Shown: positions 1 to 6,332 of the stretch, piece by piece
How positions within the stretch are numbered: the stretch's first letter is position 1
Layout: the number at the start of each line of letters is the position of its first letter
Assembly: GCA_021782295.1 (NCBI GenBank)
Contig: JAJXVC010000050.1
Coordinates: forward strand, 1-10,406
Source: a bacterium
GTDB lineage: Bacteria > Eremiobacterota > Eremiobacteria > Baltobacterales > Baltobacteraceae
DNA length: 10,406 nt
Direction: 5' to 3'
The notes under the pieces: model-generated
Told to the model about the DNA's origin: nothing
What the model saw: only the letters and a program-made list of their open reading frames with translations
The model's database searches: none
Made by a program: the position numbers and the translations under genes

Positions 1-1167
1 AGTGCAAAAAACCACGTTGCGCTCGCACCGGGAATTAGCGGACTCTTGCCGCGCCCGTACAGTGCAAATGCGACGGCATTTCCCGTTATCGGAGCGAATA
101 TTAACGATCCGAAAACTGCAGCATCCGCGATTCGATTGGTGCTCGACGGCACCGATGTGACAATGCTCGCAAAACGTACCAAACACGGCATCCTCTATCT
201 CCCGAGCGCACCGTTAGCTATGGGCAACCATGTCGCCGAAATATCGCTCGATAACGGCGCAACGATCGCCGAGCGGTGGGCCTTTACCACCACCGTCGTT
301 GGCGCGGTCGCCACGCCGGAACCGGCGCAACCGCCGCTTCCCAGCGAACAAACTTTCCCCGAGATTCAATTTTATTCACTTGACGGCACGACGTTTTCAG
401 CGGGCGATGCAACCGAAGTGGAGATGATCGCACCGGCCGGCGGATATGCGTACGCGCAAGCCTGTTACACCGGTTGGAGTTACCCGCTCTATTCCAACCC
501 CGATACGCCGCAAATCTACGACGGGTGGGTGCAGCTCCCATATTACGTCGACAATCAATTCTGCCCGATTCAAGGGTATTACGTCGATGCGCGCGGCGTT
601 CAGTATCAGGCTCCGTTCTCGATCTTCGTTACCGTCTACGGCCCCGACTACTACGGTTGGCACCATCACCACCACGATCGCGGCGGACAAGCGACGCCGT
701 CACCGTCACCCTCGCCGACGAGCGCACCGCCGATCGGACAGCGCACGCCGCCGCCGGGGAATTGCCCGCCGGGAGAACGCTGCATTCTCGGTGGAACGCC
801 GCCACCCGTGCCGCCGCCCTTCGACGGCGGGGTAAAGCGGCCGGCGCCGCACGCACCGGTAAACGTTACGCATCCGGTCGCCACGCATCCGCATTTCGAC
901 GGCGGAGTGAAGCGGCCGACGCCGCACCTGCCGGTACACGTTACGCATCCGGTCGTTACGCATCCGCATTTCGGAGGCGGAGCGAAGCGGCCGACGCCGC
1001 GCGCACCGGTACATATATCGCGCCCCGTACACGCGAGCCACCCGGTGCATGCATCCAACAGCGCTCATGCACCGCAACATGCAGCAACGCACCATGTGAC
1101 GCATCGTACGACGCACCACGTGACGCATCACGCAACGCCGCATCCGAAGGCGACCGCCGCGCCCTAA
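1..1167 (+). CDS. Probable exported Ig-like protein with Pro/His-rich repeat tail (5' partial)
   Basis: I do not recognise this as a named family. The frame is open from base 1 to the TAA at 1165-1167, giving at least 388 residues with the N-terminus missing, so the TTG at 46 is not a credible start. Residues about 31-98 look like one bacterial Ig-like repeat: an LDGTDVT segment, a YLPSAPLAMGNH strand pair and an ERWAF end. Residues about 118-215 form a second Tyr/Trp-rich segment with two cysteines (ACYTGW, QFCPIQGYY) that could form a disulfide. A run of five histidines follows, then a Ser/Pro linker, a second Cys pair (NCPPGERC) and a Pro/His-rich tail of about 115 residues, of which about 23 are His. 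The tail carries three 25-residue and two 8-residue tandem repeats. This composition suggests an extracytoplasmic, possibly metal-binding or wall-associated protein, but no signal peptide or anchor can be seen. It converges on hisA with 14 bp between stops. Confidence 0.75.
   Translation, partial: SAKNHVALAPGISGLLPRPYSANATAFPVIGANINDPKTAASAIRLVLDGTDVTMLAKRTKHGILYLPSAPLAMGNHVAEISLDNGATIAERWAFTTTVVGAVATPEPAQPPLPSEQTFPEIQFYSLDGTTFSAGDATEVEMIAPAGGYAYAQACYTGWSYPLYSNPDTPQIYDGWVQLPYYVDNQFCPIQGYYVDARGVQYQAPFSIFVTVYGPDYYGWHHHHHDRGGQATPSPSPSPTSAPPIGQRTPPPGNCPPGERCILGGTPPPVPPPFDGGVKRPAPHAPVNVTHPVATHPHFDGGVKRPTPHLPVHVTHPVVTHPHFGGGAKRPTPRAPVHISRPVHASHPVHASNSAHAPQHAATHHVTHRTTHHVTHHATPHPKATAAP
820..1044 (+). 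repeat. Three tandem 75-bp coding repeats (25 residues each)
   Basis: Units begin at 820, 895 and 970, each opening with TTC and coding F-D/G-GG-V/A-KRP-x-P and ending in a His/Pro-rich half. Units 1 and 2 match at 66 of 75 bases by my count. Unit 3 is more diverged, especially in its second half, where THP motifs become SRP and ASHP. The period is an exact multiple of three, so copies could be gained or lost without a frameshift. This fits growth by slipped-strand or recombination events inside the gene. Confidence 0.9.
1087..1134 (+). repeat. Two tandem 24-bp coding repeats (THHVTH-rich)
   Basis: Two adjacent in-frame 24-bp units code THHVTHRT (1087-1110) and THHVTHHA (1111-1134). Their first 19 bases differ at only one position. 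They sit just before the C-terminus of the plus-strand protein and add seven closely spaced histidines. Confidence 0.85.
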
Positions 1168-1181
1168 GACGCGGGCGACGT

Positions 1182-1901
1182 TTACCCGACCGCCGCGATC
1201 GCCGCTGCGAGATCGATGGTGCCGCGGTAGAGCGCGCTCCCGATGATGCAGGCATCGACGGCGGGCGGAGCAGCGGCGCGGAGTTTTTGAAGATCGGCGA
1301 TGCTCTGCGCTCCGCCGCTCGCGGTCACGCGCACGTCGGCCGCCGCGGCGACCTCGCGCAACGCATCGAGATCGTAGCCCTCGCCCATTCCGTCGCGGTG
1401 AATCTCCGTGAAAATGACGCGGCGTACTCCCCACCGCGCGACCCTTTGCACCAGCGCATCGCGATCGACCGGCGTACGCTCCTGCCAACCGCGAACGGCG
1501 ACCTCGCGTCCCCGCGCATCGATGCCGGCGATAACTTTCTCGCCGTAACGCCCGACGATTTGCCGCGCGATGCGCTCGTCTTCGACGAAGAGCGTTCCGA
1601 TGATGATCTCCGCAGCGCCGGCCTCGAAGCGCGCCGCTGCATGTTCGGCGCTGCGAATTCCGCCGCCGACCTGAATCGGAACGGAGACCGCGCGGGCGAT
1701 CGCTTCCATCGCCGCGAGGTTCTCGCCCGAACCGAACGCGCCGTCGAGATCGACGACATGTAAACGTTTCGCGCCCTGCGCGACGAACGCGCGTGCCCGT
1801 GCGACCGGATCGTCGTCATAGGTGGTTTGGCGCGAGGGATCTCCCTGTTCCATGCGCACGCATTTGCCTGCGCGCAAATCGATGGCTGGAATGACGAGCA
1901 T
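1182..1901 (-). CDS. hisA: Phosphoribosyl-formimino-AICAR phosphate isomerase (HisA)
   Basis: HisA catalyses the Amadori rearrangement of ProFAR to PRFAR, the fourth step of histidine synthesis, in the cytoplasm. The 239-residue length is normal for this single-domain TIM barrel. The N-terminal IPAIDLR carries the expected catalytic Asp at residue 8, and the second catalytic Asp is at 128 in AGIDARG. The two phosphate-binding halves show as GGGIRS (79-84) and ASGG plus IIGSALYRG (194-197, 219-227), reflecting the family's half-barrel duplication. TEIHRDGM (165-172) is the usual barrel-strand motif. The ATG start is supported by an upstream AAGGAAG-like site 7 nt away. It is the last gene of the citrate synthase-hisBHA run, 20 nt after hisH. 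The usual next gene, hisF, is absent. A bifunctional PriA (HisA/TrpF) cannot be fully excluded by eye. Confidence 0.95.
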   Translation of the reverse strand: MLVIPAIDLRAGKCVRMEQGDPSRQTTYDDDPVARARAFVAQGAKRLHVVDLDGAFGSGENLAAMEAIARAVSVPIQVGGGIRSAEHAAARFEAGAAEIIIGTLFVEDERIARQIVGRYGEKVIAGIDARGREVAVRGWQERTPVDRDALVQRVARWGVRRVIFTEIHRDGMGEGYDLDALREVAAAADVRVTASGGAQSIADLQKLRAAAPPAVDACIIGSALYRGTIDLAAAIAAVG

Positions 1902-1908
1902 TGCTGGG

Positions 1909-1914
1909 CTTCCT
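1909..1914 (-). promoter_or_regulatory. Ribosome binding site of hisA
   Basis: The minus strand reads AGGAAG 7 nt before the ATG, inside a purine-rich AGGAAAGGAAG stretch that fills most of the 20-nt hisH-hisA gap. It gives hisA its own ribosome entry rather than relying only on coupling. Confidence 0.65.
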
Positions 1915-1921
1915 TTCCTAT

Positions 1922-2533
1922 TTAGTCGAGCGATGCAAGAAATGCGTCGAGAATCTTCTCTCCCGTACGTTGGCTCTTCTCGGGATGAAACTGCGTTCCC
2001 ACCGCGGCGCCGCGGGCGACGACCGCTGCGAAGCGCTCTCCGTGCGTGGCCGTTGCAATACAGTCGACGCCGGGAAGCGCTCGATACGAGTGGAGGAAAT
2101 AGGCGTATTCTTCCTCTCCGAGCTCGCGAAGGACGGGGTGGGCATGGCTCGGCTCCAACCGGTTCCAGCCCATATGCGGCAGTCGCACGTCGCCTTCGAA
2201 ACGCCCGACCTCCCCGCGAAAGATTCCGAGCCCCCGCGCGCCACCGAACTCGCTCGACCCCTCGAAGAGTACCTGCATGCCGACGCAGATCCCAAAGTAG
2301 GGCCGACCGCGCTCGATACGTTCGTAGATCGCGCTATCGAGACGACGTTCGCGCAAGGCATCCATCGTCGCGACGAACGCTCCGTCACCCGGGAAAAATG
2401 CGGCATCAGCCTGCAACACGGCATCCCGGTCGTCGGTGACGATCGGCTCGATGCCGCGCCTACGGAGTGCCCCAACCAACGAACCGATATTTCCGCCGCC
2501 GTAGTCGATCGCAACGATTCGGCGCGATTGCAT
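1922..2533 (-). CDS. hisH: Imidazole glycerol phosphate synthase, glutaminase subunit (HisH)
   Basis: HisH hydrolyses glutamine and channels ammonia to HisF, which makes imidazole glycerol phosphate and AICAR. The 203-residue protein is a class I glutamine amidotransferase of normal length. It shows an AIDYGGGN start, an oxyanion strand PGDGAF (48-53), the nucleophile Cys83 in GICVGMQ, the family block HMGWN (120-124), YFLHSY (145-150), and the catalytic His183 and Glu185 in QFHPEKSQ. PGDGAF has Asp where Val is common in the family. The ATG overlaps the hisB stop by one base (TAATG), so translation is probably coupled. HisH needs HisF for activity, and no hisF lies in the window, so it must be elsewhere in the genome. 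Confidence 0.96.
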   Translation of the reverse strand: MQSRRIVAIDYGGGNIGSLVGALRRRGIEPIVTDDRDAVLQADAAFFPGDGAFVATMDALRERRLDSAIYERIERGRPYFGICVGMQVLFEGSSEFGGARGLGIFRGEVGRFEGDVRLPHMGWNRLEPSHAHPVLRELGEEEYAYFLHSYRALPGVDCIATATHGERFAAVVARGAAVGTQFHPEKSQRTGEKILDAFLASLD

Positions 2534-3120
2534 TATTCCAGCAGCCCTTTGGTCGACGCAACGTCATCGCCGTCGATTTTTTTCGCCGCGGCGAATGCTC
2601 GCGCGAATGCCTTGAATGTTGCCTCGCAGAGATGGTGGGACACATGTCCGTGCATGGCGATAAGGTGGACGGTTATACGCGCATGGTCGGCAAGCGCGCG
2701 GAAAAATTCTCCGACCATCTCCGTCGGCATTGCCCCGAGATCGTTCCGCAAAAAATCTACGCGAAAGTTGAGATACGAGCGCCCGGAGATATCGATGCTC
2801 GCTGCGATTAAGGCATCGTCGAGCGGCAACAGAATCGAACCGAAACGCGCGATTCCACGTTTTTCACCAAGCGCTTCGTAGAAGGCTTTGCCGAGCGCGA
2901 TGCCCACGTCTTCGATGAGGTGATGGTTGTCCATCCCGTCACCGCGTGCGCGCAATTTCATTCCGATTCCGCCGTGCAGCGCAAGTGCGTGCAGCATGTG
3001 GTCGAAGAAATCGACGCCCGTGTCGATAGAAATTTCACCGCCGTCGAGATCGACTTCCAGATCGATCTCGGTCTCGTTGGTCGCTCGTTTCAGCCGCGCA
3101 GTGCGCGCCGGAGCGCTCAT
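2533..3120 (-). CDS. hisB: Imidazoleglycerol-phosphate dehydratase (HisB, monofunctional)
   Basis: This enzyme dehydrates imidazole glycerol phosphate to imidazole acetol phosphate, the sixth step of histidine synthesis. At 195 residues it is the monofunctional form, without the N-terminal histidinol phosphatase domain of the enterobacterial enzyme. The family blocks appear in order: TGVDFFDHMLHALALHGG (34-51), DNHHLIEDVG (64-73), LDDALIAASIDISGR (100-114), HHLCEATFKAFARA (162-175) and the C-terminal STKG. The paired HHxxE motifs at 66-70 and 162-166 supply the Mn(II) ligands, duplicated as expected for the two-repeat fold. The ATG lies 4 nt after the citrate synthase stop. No clear Shine-Dalgarno sequence precedes it, so coupling to the upstream gene is likely. 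Confidence 0.97.
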   Translation of the reverse strand: MSAPARTARLKRATNETEIDLEVDLDGGEISIDTGVDFFDHMLHALALHGGIGMKLRARGDGMDNHHLIEDVGIALGKAFYEALGEKRGIARFGSILLPLDDALIAASIDISGRSYLNFRVDFLRNDLGAMPTEMVGEFFRALADHARITVHLIAMHGHVSHHLCEATFKAFARAFAAAKKIDGDDVASTKGLLE

Positions 3121-3124
3121 CGCA

Positions 3125-4294
3125 TTAGTGCGCGGTCGTCGGTCGCGAACCGATCGGCACGAACGGTCCCGGCGGTGGGCCCTCGTACGTCGCCTGCGGA
3201 CGAATCAGACGGTTATCGCCGAGTTGTTCGAGAATGTGTGCGCTCCACCCCGCGATGCGCCCGCATGCGAACATGCAGGTGAATTCATCGCCCGGCATAC
3301 CGAGATCGGCGAGCAACGGCGCGGTATAGAAATCGACGTTCGCGTAGATGCTCTTATCGGGTTTGGTCTCTTTGAGTACTTTGTTGCTCGCCTCTTCTAA
3401 CGAACGCGCAATCTCATACCAGCGAGAGTCCCCACGATAGGCCGAGAGCTCCTTCGCTTTTGCCTCGAGATGGCGGGCCCGCGGATCGCGAACGCGATAT
3501 TCGCGATGTCCCATACCCATAATGCGTTCGCCGCGTCCCAACGCGTCGCGAACGTAAATTTCCGCGCGGTCGGGTGAGCCGACCGAAAGCAGCGTATTGA
3601 ACGCCGCGCTGGCCGCTCCACCATGTAGATCTCCCTCGAGGGTGGCAAGTGCAGCGGTAACGGCGGCATAGATATCGGCACGGGTCGATGCAGTAACGCG
3701 CGCAGAGAACGTCGACGCGTTATACGAATGATCGGCAAGCAGGACGAGATAGGTATCGAGCGCTTTCGCCTCGATCTCCGCCGGCATTTTTCCGGTACGC
3801 ATATAGAGAAAGTTCGCGGCTTGCGAAAGATCGTTACGCGGCTCGATCGGGTCGAGGTCGCGGCGGATGCGATCCCATGCGGCGAGGATCGTCGGCATTT
3901 TTGCGATGAGTTCGATCGCCGTGTGGACGTCGGAGACATGTTCGCCGATGCGATTGACCGGCGAGAAGAGTGCAAGGCCGCTTGCGACTGTGCGCAGGAC
4001 ATCCATCGGCCACGCCGTCTTCGGCGAACGACGCATTCCATCGACCAAGGGTTCGGGCAGCATGCGCCGCGTCCCGATCTCGCGTTTAAGATGTTCGAGT
4101 TCCTCCGCGTTGGGAAGATGTCCGAACAAAAGGAGATGCACGACCTCTTCAAAGGTAGCGTTCGGCGCGAGGTCGTCGATATCGTAGCCGCGGTAGGTGA
4201 GGCGACCGATCTTTCCCTCAACGTTCGAGAGCAAGGTGCTTCCAACGACGACGCCTTCAAGGCCGCGGTCGACAATCAAACCCGTACTGGACAC
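3125..4294 (-). CDS. Citrate synthase (short, type II-like form)
   Basis: Citrate synthase condenses acetyl-CoA with oxaloacetate to give citrate. The 389-residue length matches the short dimeric bacterial and archaeal form rather than the longer hexameric GltA of enterobacteria. Catalytic residues are visible: His224 in DLHGGA, His263 in MGMGHREY and Asp321 in ANVDFY. DHSYNASTF (188-196) and the C-terminal block from FACGRIAGW to NRLIRP (342-366) bind oxaloacetate and CoA in relatives. The GTG start is chosen because GGAGG lies 4 nt upstream and because the N-terminus has the usual GLEGV...S.I..VEG..G.L.YRGYDI layout. 2-methylcitrate synthase shares this fold and cannot be excluded by motif alone, but no propionate genes are nearby. 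Only 4 nt separate it from hisB, an uncommon partner. Confidence 0.95.
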   Translation of the reverse strand: MSSTGLIVDRGLEGVVVGSTLLSNVEGKIGRLTYRGYDIDDLAPNATFEEVVHLLLFGHLPNAEELEHLKREIGTRRMLPEPLVDGMRRSPKTAWPMDVLRTVASGLALFSPVNRIGEHVSDVHTAIELIAKMPTILAAWDRIRRDLDPIEPRNDLSQAANFLYMRTGKMPAEIEAKALDTYLVLLADHSYNASTFSARVTASTRADIYAAVTAALATLEGDLHGGAASAAFNTLLSVGSPDRAEIYVRDALGRGERIMGMGHREYRVRDPRARHLEAKAKELSAYRGDSRWYEIARSLEEASNKVLKETKPDKSIYANVDFYTAPLLADLGMPGDEFTCMFACGRIAGWSAHILEQLGDNRLIRPQATYEGPPPGPFVPIGSRPTTAH

Positions 4295-4298
4295 GATA

Positions 4299-4303
4299 CC
4301 TCC
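4299..4303 (-). promoter_or_regulatory. Ribosome binding site of citrate synthase
   Basis: A perfect GGAGG on the minus strand sits 4 nt before the GTG at 4294. It fixes the non-ATG start and indicates independent, probably efficient, translation after the intergenic gap. Confidence 0.8.
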
Positions 4304-4330
4304 GGTCGATATCTTAACGATAGAATCTTT

Positions 4331-4352
4331 CGGGGAGACTCTTCTTTCCCCG
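4331..4352. other. Inverted repeat CGGGGA...TCCCCG between ddl and citrate synthase
   Basis: Six-base arms (4331-4336 and 4347-4352) flank a 10-base loop. Neither strand has a T run straight after the second arm, so it is not a standard intrinsic terminator. It could be a weak terminator for the ddl end, a 5'-UTR hairpin of citrate synthase or a protein-binding site; it may also be chance in GC-rich DNA. Confidence 0.35.
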
Positions 4353-4420
4353 GCATGCAGGTTCCCATGCGAAGCGACGTCCCTGTTGCGACCAACGTCG
4401 CATTTATCGAAAGCGGAACG

Positions 4421-5365
4421 CTACGCCGCGTTGCGACGCCTTCCCCGGGCGAGCGCATAACCGACGATTCGCTCCACCAGCGCTTCGAACCCAATCCCCA
4501 CCGCGGCTGCTGCATCGGGCAGAAGCGAGGTGGTCGTCAGACCGGGCAATGCGTTGATCTCCAATAAGAAGGGGCGGTTTTGTTCGTTCACGATGAAATC
4601 GGTTCGCGAATAGTCACGCATTCCCAAGAGCCGATGCGCGGAGAGCGCGAGCATCTGCATGCGGGAAGCCAGGTCGGCGTCGATTTTCGCAGGCGCAATA
4701 TGCGTGCTACCGCCCGGTTCGTATTTTGCATCGGTGGAATAGAAACCGTCGCGATTGGCGACGATCTCCACCACCGGGAGCGCCTCTTCCCCAAGCACCG
4801 CACATGTAAACTCGCGTCCGGCGATAAATTCTTCGGCAAGCACGCACCCATAGTTGTGCGATAGCTCGATCACCGCTGCGCTCCACTGTTCGTGCGTTCG
4901 AACGATACGAACGCCGATCGAGGAGCCCTCGTAACGCGGTTTCACAACCAACGGAAGATCGAGCGAGCCGGGCAACAGCGGCAACGCCCCACCGTCGAGA
5001 TCGAAGTAGTCCCATGCCGCGGTGGGCAGGCCTTCTGCAGCAAAGAGTTTTTTCACGAGATGTTTATCCATCGCGAGCGCGCAAGCGGCGATTCCGCTGC
5101 CGGTATATGCAACGTCGAGATGTTCGAGTACGCCTTGCATCTCGCCGTCCTCGCCGCCCGTCCCGTGGAGTGCGTTGAAGACGACATCGGGCGCAATGGT
5201 ACGGACGGCATCGATAAAGCGTTCGTCGTAGTCGATGGAATGAACGTCGTAGCCGAGCGTTGCCAGCGCTTGTGCGACCGGCGTGCCGCTCGCGATGGAG
5301 ATCTCGCGCTCGGAACTTTTTCCGCCCATTACCACGGCTATGCGCGCTTTACGCAACTCGGCCAT
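4421..5365 (-). CDS. ddl: D-alanine--D-alanine ligase
   Basis: Ddl joins two D-alanines with ATP to make the dipeptide that MurF adds to the cell wall precursor. With the ATG at 5365 the protein is 314 residues, the usual size. It has VVMGGKSSERE (11-21), HGTGGEDGEMQG (67-78), the ATP-grasp KPRYEGSSIGV (142-152), DAKY (212-215), YSRTDF (252-257) and LEINALPGLTTTS (268-280), with the metal-binding Glu269 and Asn271. The Tyr in DAKY matches the residue that marks true D-Ala-D-Ala ligases, as opposed to Phe in VanA-type D-lactate ligases. An in-frame ATG at 5374 (three residues longer) is an equal rival: GGAGG lies only 2 nt before the chosen ATG. The open frame runs upstream to 5581, but that extension lies inside murB and has no family resemblance. 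The chosen start overlaps murB by 17 nt. Confidence 0.95.
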   Translation of the reverse strand: MAELRKARIAVVMGGKSSEREISIASGTPVAQALATLGYDVHSIDYDERFIDAVRTIAPDVVFNALHGTGGEDGEMQGVLEHLDVAYTGSGIAACALAMDKHLVKKLFAAEGLPTAAWDYFDLDGGALPLLPGSLDLPLVVKPRYEGSSIGVRIVRTHEQWSAAVIELSHNYGCVLAEEFIAGREFTCAVLGEEALPVVEIVANRDGFYSTDAKYEPGGSTHIAPAKIDADLASRMQMLALSAHRLLGMRDYSRTDFIVNEQNRPFLLEINALPGLTTTSLLPDAAAAVGIGFEALVERIVGYALARGRRRNAA

Positions 5366-6332
5366 TGCCTCCATCCCACTGCCGATCGATAAAAACTCCC
5401 ACGAGATGCACCTCCAACTCCAACCCAATACCGAATCGTTCGAAGACCGCACGTCGAACGCGCGCGAGGAGCGTTGCGACGTCGCAGGCACTCGCCGCTC
5501 CGAGATTATTAATAAAGTTCGCGTGGAGCGGTGAAACTTCCGCATCGCCCTCGCGCCAACCCTTCGCCCCAACGGCTTCAATCAGCCGTGCGGCTTTCTC
5601 GCCTTCCGGATTGCGAAAGCATGACCCTGCGTTCGGCAGCGCAATTGGTTGGGTTTGTTTGCGGCGGACGAGGCGCGCCTGCATCTCCTCGCGTACGCTC
5701 TGTGCATCGCCGCGCACAAACGCGAGTTCGGCCCCCACCACAACCGCGTCGCGTGCAAGGTTGGTATGTCGATAAAAATAGCGAATATCGACCGAGTGCG
5801 GAGCCGGCCGACTCGGCGATTGCACGCGCACGTCGCTGATAAAATCGCCCATCTCGCGGTCGGTTCCGGCATTCATCCGTAGCGAGCCGCCGAGCGTCCC
5901 GGGAATGCCCGCCAAAGACGCGATGCCGACGGCACCGGCACTCGCCGCTCGCGCGGTAATTGCGGCCATCGAGGCGGAAGCGCCGGCAACCACGCGCACC
6001 GTATCGTCGCTCGCGCGCACGTCGACACGCGCAAACTCGCCGCCCAAGCGCAGCACGATTCCGCGCATACCACCATCGCCGACAAGCAAGTTGCTGCCGC
6101 TGCCCAGGACGAACCAGGGCAATCGACGTCGTACGCAGTGGGTGAGGACCGCGGCGAGCTCGTTTTCGCGCTCGAGTTGCACGAAGGCATCGGCCGGGCC
6201 GCCGATCTTCCACGACGTGTACGCTGCGAGCGGTTCACCGAACGTAACGCGGTCGCTCAGCAATTCCTGCAGCATCGCGCGATCGTCGTCGTCAAGCAAC
6301 GATTTCATGCTCGCCGTCGTGGTGAGGCTCAC
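5349..6332 (-). CDS. murB: UDP-N-acetylenolpyruvoylglucosamine reductase (MurB)
   Basis: MurB reduces UDP-GlcNAc-enolpyruvate to UDP-MurNAc using NADPH and FAD in the cytoplasm. The 327 residues show the FAD-binding TSWKIGGPADAFV (39-51) and LGSGSNLLVGDGG (76-88), then GIPGTLGGSLRMNAG (142-156), Arg188 in FYRHTNL and the catalytic Ser237 in NAGSCFRNP. A further Glu307 lies in LEVHLVG near the end. The length and compact C-terminal part suggest the shorter type II MurB of non-enteric bacteria. The GTG start at 6332 overlaps the murC stop as GTGA, which favours coupling. An in-frame ATG at 6308 would remove eight poorly conserved residues and is a realistic alternative, since neither start has a clear Shine-Dalgarno sequence. 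Confidence 0.96.
   Translation of the reverse strand: MSLTTTASMKSLLDDDDRAMLQELLSDRVTFGEPLAAYTSWKIGGPADAFVQLERENELAAVLTHCVRRRLPWFVLGSGSNLLVGDGGMRGIVLRLGGEFARVDVRASDDTVRVVAGASASMAAITARAASAGAVGIASLAGIPGTLGGSLRMNAGTDREMGDFISDVRVQSPSRPAPHSVDIRYFYRHTNLARDAVVVGAELAFVRGDAQSVREEMQARLVRRKQTQPIALPNAGSCFRNPEGEKAARLIEAVGAKGWREGDAEVSPLHANFINNLGAASACDVATLLARVRRAVFERFGIGLELEVHLVGVFIDRQWDGGNGRVA

Larger units (their letters stand above)
4295..4420 (-). promoter_or_regulatory. 126-bp intergenic region, possible promoter of citrate synthase-hisBHA
   Basis: This is the only sizeable gap in the minus-strand run, lying between the ddl stop and the citrate synthase start. It is more AT-rich near the gene (AAAGATTCTATCGTTAAGAT at 4311-4330), where TAAGAT resembles a -10 hexamer, but I see no convincing -35 partner at 17 bp. 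A sigma factor with a different consensus is possible. It also holds the inverted repeat at 4331-4352 and a strong ribosome binding site. A promoter here is inferred from gap length and gene change, not from a clear motif. Confidence 0.4.

Noticed and set aside
46..48. TTG as the start of the plus-strand gene
   Set aside because: The frame is open to base 1 and there is no Shine-Dalgarno before 46, so the gene most likely begins outside the window.
820..1044. CRISPR-like array
   Set aside because: The 75-bp units are head-to-tail coding repeats without unique spacers and keep one reading frame.
1165..1184. Bidirectional terminator between the convergent plus-strand gene and hisA
   Set aside because: The 14 bp between the stops hold no hairpin of useful length and no T run on either strand.
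474..1763. Long plus-strand frame of 429 codons
   Set aside because: It overlaps the repeat protein in another frame and runs antisense through most of hisA. It is rich in Arg/Ala with no domain, as expected for shadow frames in GC-rich DNA.
1901..2881. Plus-strand frame of 326 codons opposite hisH and hisB
   Set aside because: It lies antisense to two well-conserved enzymes and shows no recognisable domain.
3728..4567. Plus-strand frame of 279 codons opposite citrate synthase and the ddl end
   Set aside because: It is antisense to conserved coding sequence and crosses the intergenic gap without any family signal.
5366..5581. N-terminal extension of ddl into murB
   Set aside because: The extra residues have no ligase resemblance and lie inside conserved murB coding sequence; ATGs at 5374 and 5365 fit the family length.
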